20,475 nucleotides of DNA from Neisseriaceae bacterium (GTDB lineage Bacteria > Pseudomonadota > Gammaproteobacteria > Burkholderiales > UBA11063). The notes beneath the pieces were generated by a model. It had not been told where the DNA came from and searched no databases. It saw only the letters and a program-made list of their open reading frames with translations. Numbering within the stretch: position 1 is the first letter of the stretch; every line of letters begins with the position of its first letter. Below, piece by piece: positions 1 through 7,752 of this stretch. The stretch is taken from NCBI GenBank assembly GCA_947441745.1, contig CANEUJ010000008.1, positions 1 to 20,475 on the forward strand. The letters run 5' to 3'. The translations under genes and the position numbers were made by a program.

Positions 1-824
1 AGATTCCTGCCGCCATTGCTACATCTAGTGACTGTTTTAATATTACTAATGGAAACACCATCACTGGTCTAAGCAATAATTGTCCAAATGTAACAAAATT
101 AGTTATCCCGACCGATATAACAGCTATTGGTGAGGGTGCATTCCAGGATAACAGAGTACTTACAAGTGTAACTATGCCGAATGTAACAACTATTGGTTAT
201 CGTGCATTCTATAACACACCACTTACAAGTGTAATTATGCCGAATGTAACAACTATTGCTACGGATGCATTCAGGAATAACAAAGCACTTACAAGTGTAA
301 TTATGCCGAATGTAACAACTATTGGTGGTGCTGCATTCTATGGTAACACCGCACTTACAAGTGTAAATATGCCGAATGTAAAAACTGTTGGCTTTGCTGC
401 ATTCAGATTTGACGGTCAACTTAATACTGTAGGAGATATGCTTGAGCTAACAAATATTGGTCCACAGGCTTTTTCTTTCACATCACTTACGAGTTTAGGT
501 ATGCCTAAGGTAATAACTATTAGTGCTAGTGCATTCGAGGGTAACGGCTCGCTTACAAGTGTAATTATGCCGAATGTAACAACTATTGGTACGGATGCAT
601 TCAAGAATAACAAATCACTTACAAGTGTAGATATCCCTAATGTGCAAGCTATTGGTGATTATGCATTCTATGGTAACACCGCACTTAAGAGTGTACATAT
701 GCCTAGTCTAATAACTATTGGTAAGCAAGCATTCGATGGTTGCAATCTACTTGAGAGTGTAAAATTTTCAACTGTAGAAGTATGTAAGAGTATATTTACT
801 GCTAATACAGATATATGTAAATGA
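1..824 (+). CDS. BspA-like leucine-rich repeat protein, C-terminal part (5' end outside window)
   Basis: The reading frame is open from base 3, with no start codon needed inside the window, so this is the last ~273 residues of a longer protein. The first ~25 visible residues (around CFNITNGNTITGL and NNCPNVTKLVIP) look like the entry to an LRR domain. It is followed by about ten LRR_5/BspA-type units with the pattern LTSVxMPNVTTIGxxAFxxN. The DNA repeat is phased at 66 bp (22 residues) from 222 to 750, with one 63 bp unit before it. It ends with a short Cys-containing tail (CKSIFTANTDICK). Proteins of this family are usually surface-exposed or secreted and bind host or matrix proteins, but the N-terminal export signal is not visible here, so location and function are inferred. 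Near-identical units suggest recent repeat expansion. The ATG at 174 is an internal methionine of a repeat and not a start. Confidence 0.85.
   Translation, partial: IPAAIATSSDCFNITNGNTITGLSNNCPNVTKLVIPTDITAIGEGAFQDNRVLTSVTMPNVTTIGYRAFYNTPLTSVIMPNVTTIATDAFRNNKALTSVIMPNVTTIGGAAFYGNTALTSVNMPNVKTVGFAAFRFDGQLNTVGDMLELTNIGPQAFSFTSLTSLGMPKVITISASAFEGNGSLTSVIMPNVTTIGTDAFKNNKSLTSVDIPNVQAIGDYAFYGNTALKSVHMPSLITIGKQAFDGCNLLESVKFSTVEVCKSIFTANTDICK
159..815 (+). repeat. Tandem 66-bp LRR-coding repeats
   Basis: The motif CTTACAAGTGTA or a variant recurs at 159, 222, 288, 354, 420, 486, 552, 618, 684 and 750. Spacing is 63 bp once and then exactly 66 bp. Units 222-287 and 552-617 differ at only three positions by eye, and the 25 bases at 332-356 recur unchanged at 662-686, both exactly 330 bp (five units) apart. 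This points to a block duplication or gene conversion inside the coding sequence. Confidence 0.9.
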
Positions 825-838
825 CCAATTAGTAACTA

Positions 839-873
839 ATGCCACCCACTTAAGTGTATTAAGTGGATGGCAT
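839..873. terminator. Hairpin after the LRR gene
   Basis: A 15-nt arm at 839-853 pairs with 859-873 with a single mismatch (C·A) and a 5-nt loop. There is no T-tract after it, so it may be an mRNA 3'-end structure and not a complete intrinsic terminator. Confidence 0.5.
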
Positions 874-883
874 GATAAATACG

Positions 884-922
884 TAACATAAAACCCCTAA
901 CTAAATTAGGGGTTTTATGTTA
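884..922. terminator. Strong bidirectional-type terminator hairpin
   Basis: A perfect 17-bp stem (884-900 with 906-922) has the loop CTAAA. The core AACCCCTAA/TTAGGGGTT is flanked by A-rich and T-rich arms, so an RNA from the plus strand gets a GC core followed by TTTTATGTT. It separates the LRR gene from nagB. Confidence 0.8.
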
Positions 923-990
923 TCAAAAATGGCTATTGCATTTCATGCTTGAATTCGTGATAAAAAATTAATATTTGCTGCAATGCACTA

Positions 991-1017
991 TTGAAGTGCT
1001 ATTATTTATGTTATAAT
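991..1017 (+). promoter_or_regulatory. Candidate promoter of nagB-acs-transporter
   Basis: A perfect TATAAT (1012-1017) is preceded by TGT (1009-1011), which gives an extended -10 element. A TTGAAG (991-996) could serve as the -35 with a short 15-nt spacer. It lies 30 bases upstream of the nagB start, just after the preceding terminator. Confidence 0.6.
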
Positions 1018-1046
1018 CATAGAAGTTTTATTTTTAGGGAGGTTTA

Positions 1047-1871
1047 ATGAGATTATTAGTTTCAAAGTTTAATCTTGGGGATTGGGCCGCACGTTATCTT
1101 TGTGATAAAATTAACAAATTTAAACCCACAGAGTCCAAGCCTTTTGTTTTAGGTTTACCTACTGGTGATACACCGTTGAATATGTATAAACAGCTAATCA
1201 AATTTAACCAACAAAAACTTATTAGTTTTAAAAACGTAATAACTTTCAATATGGATGAGTATGTTGGTTTAGCAGAAGATCATCCAATGTCTTATCACTA
1301 TTATATGCAAAATAATTTTTTTAAATATATTGATATTAATCCTAAAAATATTAATATTCTCAATGGCAATGCCACTTATCTAGAGTATGAATGTAAAGTC
1401 TTTGAAGAAAAAATTGCTTTTTATGGTGGGATAAACCTAATAATTGGTGGAGTTGGTGATGATGGTCATATAGCTTTTAATGAGCCTAGCTCATCACTTA
1501 ACTCTGTTACTCGTGTCAAATCACTTAATTATACTACAGTTCTTGCAAACTCTCGTTTTTTTGATAATAATCCCGATAAAACCCCAAATATTGCTCTTAC
1601 TATGGGAATTAAAACTATTTTAGATTCTAATGAAGTGCTGATTTTAGCTAATGGTATAAATAAATCAATAGCATTGTCAAATGCGATTGAAGGAGCTGTT
1701 TCTAGTATGTGCCCTATAACGGCATTGCAATTACATAGAAATGCTGCTATCATATGTGATGAATATGCAGCATATGAATTAAAGCTAAAAACAATACGCT
1801 ATTTTGAAAATCTAAAGGACGACTACGATGCACTAGAGAATCAATTAGCTAAGATGGGAACTACACTTTAA
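1047..1871 (+). CDS. nagB: Glucosamine-6-phosphate deaminase NagB
   Basis: NagB converts glucosamine-6-phosphate to fructose-6-phosphate and ammonia in the cytosol, the step that commits amino sugars to glycolysis. Family motifs are clear: LGLPTGDTPL (35-44), TFNMDEYVGL (66-75), GGVGDDGHIAFNEP (134-147) and TALQLHRNAAIICDE. Asp70, Asp139, His141 and Glu146 correspond to E. coli Asp72, Asp141, His143 and Glu148. The length of 274 aa fits the hexameric or shorter NagB class (E. coli 266). The start has a good Shine-Dalgarno (AGGGAGG). It is the first gene of a probable operon with acs 22 bases downstream and a FucP-like transporter after that. No nagA or sugar kinase is in the window, so GlcNAc deacetylation would have to be encoded elsewhere. 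GlmS, the opposing enzyme, lies about 10 kb away. Confidence 0.95.
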   Translation: MRLLVSKFNLGDWAARYLCDKINKFKPTESKPFVLGLPTGDTPLNMYKQLIKFNQQKLISFKNVITFNMDEYVGLAEDHPMSYHYYMQNNFFKYIDINPKNINILNGNATYLEYECKVFEEKIAFYGGINLIIGGVGDDGHIAFNEPSSSLNSVTRVKSLNYTTVLANSRFFDNNPDKTPNIALTMGIKTILDSNEVLILANGINKSIALSNAIEGAVSSMCPITALQLHRNAAIICDEYAAYELKLKTIRYFENLKDDYDALENQLAKMGTTL

Positions 1872-1893
1872 AGTTTTATAAGTATGATATAAT

Positions 1894-3864
1894 ATGTCCA
1901 ATCTAAAATCAGTTACTAGTGATATTCGTTTATTCAAACCAAGTAAAAGTTTTTGTGATATTGCTAATATCAATTCTATAATTCTAGATTCATTAAACAA
2001 TGAAGCTAAGATGGACTACCCACTATTTTGGGCAAATCTTGCTAAAAAACACATCCATTGGCATCAACCATTTACAAAAATCCTCAATGAAGATAATCCT
2101 CCTTTTTTTAAATGGTTTGAAGACGGGGTGCTAAATGTTTCTTATAATTGTCTTGATAGACATTTAGTGAATAACGCTAATAAAACAGCTATTATTTCTG
2201 AGTCAGATAGTGGAATTATTGAAAAAGTTAGCTATAAAGAATTATATTCTAAAGTATCTGTTTTTGCTAATGCTCTTAAATCAATTGGCATAACAAAGGG
2301 TGATACGGTAATTATTTATATGCCCCATAGTATTGAGGCTATAGTTGCAATGCAAGCATGTGCTAGGATAGGTGCTATACATTCTGTGGTTTTTGGGGGG
2401 TTTTCATCAAAGGCTTTGGCTGAGCGAGTAATAGATGCCAACGCTAAAATTGTTATTACTACTGATGGTCAAAAGCGTGGTGGTAAGATAATACCATTAA
2501 AGAATGAAGTCGATATAGCTATTGATATGCTACCTCATGATAATCCCATACAACATGTAATTGTTTATAAAAAAATTAGTTATGAAAAACTAAAGTGGGA
2601 TAAGCCGCGAGATATCTGGTGGCATGAGCTAATTAAAAATAAGTCTGATATTTGTCCAGTTACTGAAGTTGATAGTGAGCATCCGTTATTTATACTATAT
2701 ACTTCAGGTAGTACTGGCTCTCCTAAAGGGGTGCAACATTCAAGTGGTGGTTATTTATTGGGCTCTATAATGACTATGCAGTGGGTTTTTGATAATAAAC
2801 CGAATGATGTATTTTGGTGTACTGCTGATGTTGGTTGGATTACGGGGCATACTTATGTATGTTATGGGCCTCTTGCTGTTGGTGCAACCCAAGTTGTTTT
2901 TGAAGGTGTGCCTACTTATCCAGCACCCGATAGGTTTTGGCAGATTATACAAAACCATAAAGTATCAGTTTTTTATACCGCTCCAACAGCTATTCGTACT
3001 TTGATTAAGCTTGGTTATGATTTACCTCAAAAGTATGATTTATCAACGCTTAGGCTTTTAGGTAGTGTGGGTGAGCCTATCAACCCTGAGGCTTGGTTAT
3101 GGTATTATGAGACAATTGGTAATAAGAGTTGCCCTATAGTTGATACCTGGTGGCAAACTGAAACTGGTTGTCATATGTTATCCCCAATTCCTGGCGTTAC
3201 AAATTTAAAAGCTGGGTCTTGTACCCAAGCAATACCTGGAATTATGATTGATATAATTGATGAATCAGGTAAAATATTAGGTAATAATGATAATGGTTAT
3301 CTCGTAATCACTAAGCCATTCCCTTCTCAAATAAGAACTATTTGGAATAATCCTAAGCGATATGAAGATGCTTATTATCCTAAAGATATTGGGGATGGTA
3401 AATATTATATTGCTGGTGATTTTGCTCATAAAGATAAAGATGGATACTTTTGGATCTTAGGGCGAGTTGACGATGTGCTTAATGTATCTGGGCATCGTTT
3501 AGGTACTATGGAAATTGAGTCAGCTCTAGCATTAAATCCAATAGTTGCAGAAGCTGCAGTAGTGGGTCGCCCTCATGATATAAAGGGTGAAGCTATATGT
3601 GCTTTTGTGGTTTGTAGAGGTGAGCGGCCAACAGGTGCAAAAGCTAAAGATATAGAATCAGAACTAAGAGAATGGATTGGTAATCAAATTGGTGCAATTG
3701 CTAAGCCTGATGAGATACGTTTTGGAGATAATCTACCTAAGACTCGCTCTGGTAAGATTATGCGTCGATTATTAAGAAGCATTGCTAAAGGCGTTGAGAT
3801 TACTCAGGATATATCTACACTAGAAAATCCAGCATCTTTGGAACAATTGAAACAAGTTAATTAA
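1894..3864 (+). CDS. acs: Acetyl-CoA synthetase (AMP-forming)
   Basis: This is a full-length Acs of 656 aa (E. coli 652), an ANL-superfamily enzyme that activates acetate to acetyl-CoA through acetyl-AMP. The phosphate-binding loop is YTSGSTGSPKG (from 269). The DTWWQTETG motif (417-425) carries the Trp pair that, in Acs, restricts the acyl pocket to acetate. The C-terminal domain has KTRSGKIMRRLLR, with Lys621 equivalent to the conserved catalytic lysine that is acetylated in other bacteria. No convincing Shine-Dalgarno precedes the ATG, and TATAAT sits immediately before it by chance or as a leaderless promoter. It lies between nagB and a NagP/FucP-like permease, so besides general acetate scavenging it may recover the acetate liberated from GlcNAc. 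PrpE-type propionate activation is less likely given the Trp motif. Confidence 0.95.
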   Translation: MSNLKSVTSDIRLFKPSKSFCDIANINSIILDSLNNEAKMDYPLFWANLAKKHIHWHQPFTKILNEDNPPFFKWFEDGVLNVSYNCLDRHLVNNANKTAIISESDSGIIEKVSYKELYSKVSVFANALKSIGITKGDTVIIYMPHSIEAIVAMQACARIGAIHSVVFGGFSSKALAERVIDANAKIVITTDGQKRGGKIIPLKNEVDIAIDMLPHDNPIQHVIVYKKISYEKLKWDKPRDIWWHELIKNKSDICPVTEVDSEHPLFILYTSGSTGSPKGVQHSSGGYLLGSIMTMQWVFDNKPNDVFWCTADVGWITGHTYVCYGPLAVGATQVVFEGVPTYPAPDRFWQIIQNHKVSVFYTAPTAIRTLIKLGYDLPQKYDLSTLRLLGSVGEPINPEAWLWYYETIGNKSCPIVDTWWQTETGCHMLSPIPGVTNLKAGSCTQAIPGIMIDIIDESGKILGNNDNGYLVITKPFPSQIRTIWNNPKRYEDAYYPKDIGDGKYYIAGDFAHKDKDGYFWILGRVDDVLNVSGHRLGTMEIESALALNPIVAEAAVVGRPHDIKGEAICAFVVCRGERPTGAKAKDIESELREWIGNQIGAIAKPDEIRFGDNLPKTRSGKIMRRLLRSIAKGVEITQDISTLENPASLEQLKQVN

Positions 3865-3886
3865 TGTATGGAGAGGCTATATATAG

Positions 3887-5251
3887 ATGTTGAATCGTAA
3901 TAATCTGAACTTTTTAGTGCTATTGGGATTGTTTTTTGGGTGGGGGTTTGTTACTTGTCTAAATGACTTACTAACTCCAATTTTAAAACAGTTATTTGCC
4001 TTGAGTCAATTTCAGGCAAATTTTGTATCTTTTGCTTTTTTTACTGCTTATTTTATTGGTTCATTATTTTATGTTTTATCTTCAATGATAGGTATAACTT
4101 TTTTTGTGCGCTTAGGTTATAAAGGATTGGTTTTATTAGGTTTGGTATTGTCTGGTATTGGTTGTTTAATCTTTATCCCCGCCGCAATGTTTAAAAGCTA
4201 TACTATATTTTTAGTGGGGTTGTTTTCAATTGGTTTTGGATTTACTTTTTTACAAATATCAGCTAATCCCTTAGTGTTGATTTCTGGTGATTATAAAACT
4301 GGTGCGAGTCGCTTAAATTTGGCAGGAGGATTCAATTCACTTGCTACAACATTAGCTCCAATAATAGGAGTAGTAGTATTTTATAATTTTCTTGATGTAA
4401 ATAACAATCATGCAAACTTAAAATACCCTTATATTTTATTAGCATTGTTTTTCTTAGGTTTACTGGTTTTAATGTATAAGTTCTTACACACTAGTGAACA
4501 ACATACATTTAGCCAAGAAGCTGGAAAGCCTTTTGCACTCAATCATGCTAATTTATTGTTTGGTGCATTTGCGATTTTCTTTTATGTTGGTTCTGAGGTA
4601 TCAGTTGGAACCAATTTAGTAGCTTATCTTAAATCTAGTTCTACTGTCGGGCTTACTGATAATATTGCTGGAAAATTGTTAGCTTTCTATTGGGGTGGGG
4701 CAATGATAGGGAGATTTCTTGGTGGGGTTTCTTTAAGTAGTACTGGTTTTATCAAAAAAATAATTTTTATGCCAATAATTGCTTGTATACTTACTTGGCT
4801 CATTATGTTTTTGACTAATATTGAAGGCATCAATATTGTATATTATATTGGTTTTCAAGTATTAGCTCTTGTGTTATTCTTATGTAGTAAAAACTCACGC
4901 ATTAATTTACTATTGTTTAGTATTGTAAATATAGTGAGCTTGGTTCTTGGTGCAACTTTACATAATGGGTGGTTTGCAGCTTGGGCTATTTTATCTGTTG
5001 GAATCTTTAACTCTGTAATGTGGCCAAATATATTTGATTTGGCAATTGATGGCTTAGGTAAATTAAAAGAGCAAGCATCGTCGTTTTTAGTAATGATGAT
5101 TTTGGGTGGAGCGATATTGCCAGTTATTCAAGGGCATATTGCAGATATATTTAATATCGAAATTTCTTTCTTAGTTCCTGTTGTGGGGTATGTTTATATT
5201 TTAGGTTATAGTGTGTTTTATAGTAAGAAGAAATTTAATTTAATTAAATAA
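3887..5251 (+). CDS. FHS/FucP-family MFS sugar:H+ symporter, possible GlcNAc permease
   Basis: A 454-aa polytopic inner-membrane protein, about 12 membrane segments by hydrophobicity. Its signatures are those of the fucose/galactose/glucose:H+ symporter family: FFGWGFVTCLNDLLTPILK near the N-terminus, LQISANPLVLISG, and RLNLAGGFNSLATTLAP in the first half. GAGAGG 10 bases before the ATG is the ribosome binding site. It follows acs by 22 bases and shares an orientation and probably a transcript with nagB-acs. In Shewanella and Xanthomonas, NagP, a member of this family, imports N-acetylglucosamine, so nagB context favours an amino-sugar substrate. Glucose, galactose or fucose remain possible; sequence alone does not settle substrate. 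Confidence 0.85.
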   Translation: MLNRNNLNFLVLLGLFFGWGFVTCLNDLLTPILKQLFALSQFQANFVSFAFFTAYFIGSLFYVLSSMIGITFFVRLGYKGLVLLGLVLSGIGCLIFIPAAMFKSYTIFLVGLFSIGFGFTFLQISANPLVLISGDYKTGASRLNLAGGFNSLATTLAPIIGVVVFYNFLDVNNNHANLKYPYILLALFFLGLLVLMYKFLHTSEQHTFSQEAGKPFALNHANLLFGAFAIFFYVGSEVSVGTNLVAYLKSSSTVGLTDNIAGKLLAFYWGGAMIGRFLGGVSLSSTGFIKKIIFMPIIACILTWLIMFLTNIEGINIVYYIGFQVLALVLFLCSKNSRINLLLFSIVNIVSLVLGATLHNGWFAAWAILSVGIFNSVMWPNIFDLAIDGLGKLKEQASSFLVMMILGGAILPVIQGHIADIFNIEISFLVPVVGYVYILGYSVFYSKKKFNLIK

Positions 5252-5273
5252 GTTCGTCATCCCATCACTTCTT

Positions 5274-5304
5274 GCGTCATCCTATCGAAGGATAGGATCC
5301 ACGC
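5274..5304 (-). repeat. REP-like palindrome unit 1
   Basis: ATCCTATC-GAAG-GATAGGAT forms a perfect 8-bp hairpin (5279-5298), flanked by GCGTC and CCACGC which extend the stem imperfectly. On the minus strand it reads as GCGTGGATCC...GGATGAC, the same frame as the units at 11147-11335. A further GTCATCCCATCAC fragment precedes it at 5255-5267. Confidence 0.75.
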
Positions 5305-5329
5305 TCTTACTCTAATATGAAGTCTTAGT

Positions 5330-5384
5330 GCATGGATTCCAAACTCTTATCAAAACAGTATCTTGTTTGTGTTTGGAATGACAT
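5330..5384 (+). repeat. REP-like palindrome unit 2
   Basis: The unit begins GCATGGATTCCAAACTCTT and ends TTTGGAATGACAT. ATTCCAAAC (5336-5344) pairs perfectly with GTTTGGAAT (5371-5379). It is a diverged inverted copy of the unit at 11224-11277. The gap 5252-5461 between the convergent transporter and murI holds these two units and no gene. Confidence 0.75.
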
Positions 5385-5461
5385 AATGTGTGTCAGTATC
5401 AGGCTTAATATTCATTATATACGCGTAAGGCTGGTGGTGCGTGCTATGCTCTTGTAATATT

Positions 5462-6259
5462 CTAATCTAAGCTTACTAATTGTGGGGTGCTAAGTTTAGT
5501 GTTTAAGAACATTTCTCCAATAGAGTTGAATTTGGGGGAAATCTCAGTAACATAAAACTCATAAACAGGTTTATTAAGAGTTGTATTAATTAAACTAAGT
5601 TTGGTTAAGGTCGTAACCAAATCATCACTTGTTTTGTCAGCAGGATCTATTATGTTTATATCTTCACCAACAATTTTTGCAATAGTATCTTTAATTATCG
5701 GATAATGTGTACATCCTAATACCAATGTATCTATTTTATTTTCATTCATTGGAGATAAATACTCTTTGGCAATTAAATCTAGTGCAGGGTGATTAATATA
5801 GCCCTCTTCGATTAATGGAACAAAGAGGGTGCATGCAACTTGTGAAACCTTAACTTTAGTATTTAATTTTAGTATTGAATTTGGATATGCGTTACTATTT
5901 ACTGTTGCTGGTGTTGCTATGATTCCAATATTACTCCCGTGGCTACTAGCTACACTACCAGATGAAATAACATCAAGAACTGGTATGTTTCCAGCTAGTT
6001 TTATTACTTCATCTTTAGCAACTGCTGTTATAGTGTTACAAGCGATAACAATAGCTTTTACATTATGTTGCACCAAGAAACGTACTGTTTGCTCTGCAAA
6101 TTTTCTTATGGTTGCAACAGATTTGGTACCATACGGCAGTCTTGCGATATCTCCAAAATAAATTATATTTTCATGAGGAAGCTTTTGCATAATGCTTTTA
6201 ACTACAGTTAATCCACCAATACCAGAATCAAAAACACCTATGGGGAGATTGCTTGACAT
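5462..6259 (-). CDS. murI: Glutamate racemase
   Basis: MurI interconverts L- and D-glutamate in the cytosol and supplies D-Glu for peptidoglycan. The 265 aa match the usual size (about 265-285). Hallmark motifs are present: FDSGIGGLTVVKSI with Asp10/Asp11 region, YFGDIARLPYGTKS (34-47), IACNTITA with catalytic Cys74, and LGCTHYPII with the second catalytic Cys183. AGAGGT a few bases before the ATG is a good ribosome binding site. It is a single minus-strand gene, convergent with the upstream transporter and divergent from the thioesterase gene. Nothing looks broken. Confidence 0.95.
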   Translation of the reverse strand: MSSNLPIGVFDSGIGGLTVVKSIMQKLPHENIIYFGDIARLPYGTKSVATIRKFAEQTVRFLVQHNVKAIVIACNTITAVAKDEVIKLAGNIPVLDVISSGSVASSHGSNIGIIATPATVNSNAYPNSILKLNTKVKVSQVACTLFVPLIEEGYINHPALDLIAKEYLSPMNENKIDTLVLGCTHYPIIKDTIAKIVGEDINIIDPADKTSDDLVTTLTKLSLINTTLNKPVYEFYVTEISPKFNSIGEMFLNTKLSTPQLVSLD

Positions 6260-6289
6260 ATGTGACCTCTAAAATATTAATCTTACGTT

Positions 6290-6298
6290 ATTTTATCA
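6290..6298 (-). promoter_or_regulatory. Candidate extended -10 promoter of murI
   Basis: Read on the minus strand, TGATAAAAT combines the TGn extension with a TAAAAT -10 box (6290-6295) about 30 bases before the murI start. I see no good -35 at normal spacing. Confidence 0.4.
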
Positions 6299-6337
6299 TA
6301 TTAAGCGTTTAATATATATGTTAAGATTTGTACTGTA

Positions 6338-6343
6338 TATAAT
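6338..6343 (+). promoter_or_regulatory. Candidate -10 box of the yciA gene
   Basis: A perfect TATAAT lies 21 bases upstream of the ATG at 6365, in the gap shared with divergent murI. No clear -35 at 16-18 bases was found, so the assignment is tentative. Confidence 0.4.
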
Positions 6344-6364
6344 TTATTATTGAAAGGCTTAATA

Positions 6365-6757
6365 ATGACTAATGTTGTTCCAAATGCACCCACTGGTGAA
6401 TTAGTTATGAAAACTCTGGCTATGCCAGCAGATACTAATCCTAATGGTGATATATTTGGGGGATGGGTATTATCTCAGATGGATTTGGGTGGTATGATGC
6501 TTGCAAAAACTTATTCACCAGCAGATCGTGCTGTAACAGTTGCGATTGAAAGTATGGCTTTTATAAACCCAGTAAAAGTTGGGTCGGTAGTATCTACCTA
6601 TGCAGCAATCATTAGCCTTGGGAATACCTCAATAAAAATATCAGTAGAAACCTGGGTGTATGATCACCTGACTAATGTATCTAAAATCGTTACTCAGGGG
6701 GTATTTACCTATGTATCAATAGATGCTAATGGTCAACCGACAAAGATTCTAAAATAA
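6365..6757 (+). CDS. yciA: YciA-type hotdog-fold acyl-CoA thioesterase
   Basis: The 130-aa protein hydrolyses acyl-CoA thioesters in the cytosol; family members act on a broad range of chain lengths. It has the YciA pattern NPNGDIFGGWVLSQMDLGG (25-43), with Asp40 at the position of the catalytic acid and the helix glycines intact, followed by AVTVAIESMAFINPVKVGS. A TTG start at 6350 would add five residues, but the AAAGG at 6353-6357 is correctly spaced for the ATG at 6365, which also gives the family's usual N-terminus. It stands alone between divergent murI and the rpsB leader. The symbol is assigned by family; the physiological substrate is unknown. Confidence 0.85.
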   Translation: MTNVVPNAPTGELVMKTLAMPADTNPNGDIFGGWVLSQMDLGGMMLAKTYSPADRAVTVAIESMAFINPVKVGSVVSTYAAIISLGNTSIKISVETWVYDHLTNVSKIVTQGVFTYVSIDANGQPTKILK

Positions 6758-6781
6758 TTAACCCATATATGTAGGTTTTTG

Positions 6782-6790
6782 TGTTAAAAT
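6782..6790 (+). promoter_or_regulatory. Candidate extended -10 promoter of rpsB-tsf
   Basis: TGTTAAAAT is a TGn extension plus TAAAAT -10 box. Transcription starting just downstream would give a leader of roughly 130 bases before rpsB. No convincing -35 was found. Confidence 0.4.
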
Positions 6791-6796
6791 GTATGA

Positions 6797-6926
6797 CTCT
6801 TTTGGTATTGTGCCAAAAGTTATTATATATCTCGCACATCTGTGGTTAAGGGGTGTAAGCTTACTAGTAATAGTGGTTTATCGAAATCCACGGGTGGAGG
6901 TTTAACCCTTTTTTTATGGAAACTTT
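6797..6926 (+). promoter_or_regulatory. Structured rpsB leader, possible S2 autoregulatory element
   Basis: The leader can fold: GTGGTTT (6873-6879) pairs with AAATCCAC (6884-6891) around an ATCG loop with one bulged base, and GGTTAA (6844-6849) can close the domain with TTAACC (6902-6907). S2 is known to repress its own operon through the rpsB leader in enterobacteria (the t44/tff region), so a comparable role is plausible. This is inferred from position and pairing only; I did not recognise the enterobacterial consensus. The short reading frame beginning at 6842 is judged spurious. Confidence 0.45.
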
Positions 6927-7748
6927 ATGTCTATCTCTATTCAAACAATGATGGAAGCAGGTGTTCATTTTGGACATCAAACCAAATTCTGGAACCCAAA
7001 AATGAAACCTTATATTTTTGGTGCTAGAAGTAAAATTCATATTATTAACCTAGATAAAACACTTGTGCTATTCAAAGATGCACTAAAATTCATTAACCAA
7101 GTTGCTAGAAATAAAGGTGAAGTACTTTTTGTAGGTACTCGTAGCCAAGCTAGTGAAATCATCTCTGAAGAAGCAAAAAGAGCAGGTATGCCATTTGTTG
7201 ATCATCGCTGGTTGGGTGGTATGTTAACAAATTTTGAAACCGTAAAAAAATCAATTAAAAAATTAGAAATTAAAGGTGCATTATTAGAAAAAAATGATGA
7301 CAATGGCTTATCTAAAAAAGAATTATTAGATTTATCACGTGATGTAGAAAAGCTACAATTAAGTATTGGTGGTATTTCTGAAATGAAGGGTTTACCTTCG
7401 GCTATATTTATTATTGACACGGGTTGTCATGATATTGCTATTAAAGAAGCTAAAAAATTGGGTATTCCTGTTATTGGTATCGTTGATACAAATAATGACC
7501 CATCAGAGGTTGATTATGTTATTCCTGGTAATGACGACTCAGCTAAAGCTATTCGTCTATATGCTTCAGTAATAGCTGATACTATTATTAAAGCAAAAGA
7601 TAGTGCAGTCCAAGATTTAGTTAATGAAGTTAAAGTTGAAATGGTTGAAGATGCACCAGAGGCGAAAGCAAAAACAGTTCGCAGAGTGAAAAGTGCTAAA
7701 TCAGAAGAAACTGAAGTAGCATCTACTGTAGAATCAGCGGGGGAATAG
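6927..7748 (+). CDS. rpsB: 30S ribosomal protein S2
   Basis: S2 binds the 30S platform/head junction late in assembly. The core is unmistakable: MMEAGVHFGHQTKFWNPKM near the N-terminus, DHRWLGGMLTNFETVKKSI, IDTGCHDIAIKEAKKLG and DTNNDPSEVDYVIPGNDD. The coiled-coil-like segment around 120-155 is the S2 helical insertion. At 273 aa it is about 30 residues longer than E. coli S2 (241); the extra tail after the conserved helix (AIRLYASVIADTII) is rich in Glu, Lys, Ala and Val. It is cotranscribed with tsf, 4 bases downstream, the nearly universal bacterial pair. Confidence 0.97.
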   Translation: MSISIQTMMEAGVHFGHQTKFWNPKMKPYIFGARSKIHIINLDKTLVLFKDALKFINQVARNKGEVLFVGTRSQASEIISEEAKRAGMPFVDHRWLGGMLTNFETVKKSIKKLEIKGALLEKNDDNGLSKKELLDLSRDVEKLQLSIGGISEMKGLPSAIFIIDTGCHDIAIKEAKKLGIPVIGIVDTNNDPSEVDYVIPGNDDSAKAIRLYASVIADTIIKAKDSAVQDLVNEVKVEMVEDAPEAKAKTVRRVKSAKSEETEVASTVESAGE

Positions 7749-7752
7749 TACT

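Noticed and set aside
99..419. Minus-strand open frame across the LRR repeats with a Cys-rich repeated peptide
   Set aside because: It is the antisense shadow of the 66-bp repeats; its periodicity comes from the plus-strand coding repeats and it has no ribosome binding site.
159..815. CRISPR-like regular repeats
   Set aside because: The 66-bp units are contiguous coding repeats in one open frame with LRR structure, without unique spacers.
1888..1893. TATAAT immediately before the acs ATG
   Set aside because: There is no -35, and transcription would begin inside the coding sequence; a chance AT-rich match is more likely.
5829..6161. Plus-strand ORF inside murI
   Set aside because: MurI motifs on the minus strand, including both catalytic cysteines, explain this stretch.
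6761..6780. Possible weak terminator after yciA (ACCCATATATGTAGGTTTTT)
   Set aside because: The stem is short, contains a mismatch and is mostly A-T; I cannot distinguish it from background.
6842..7027. Short plus-strand ORF over the rpsB leader and start
   Set aside because: It overlaps the conserved S2 N-terminus in another frame and lacks any conserved feature.
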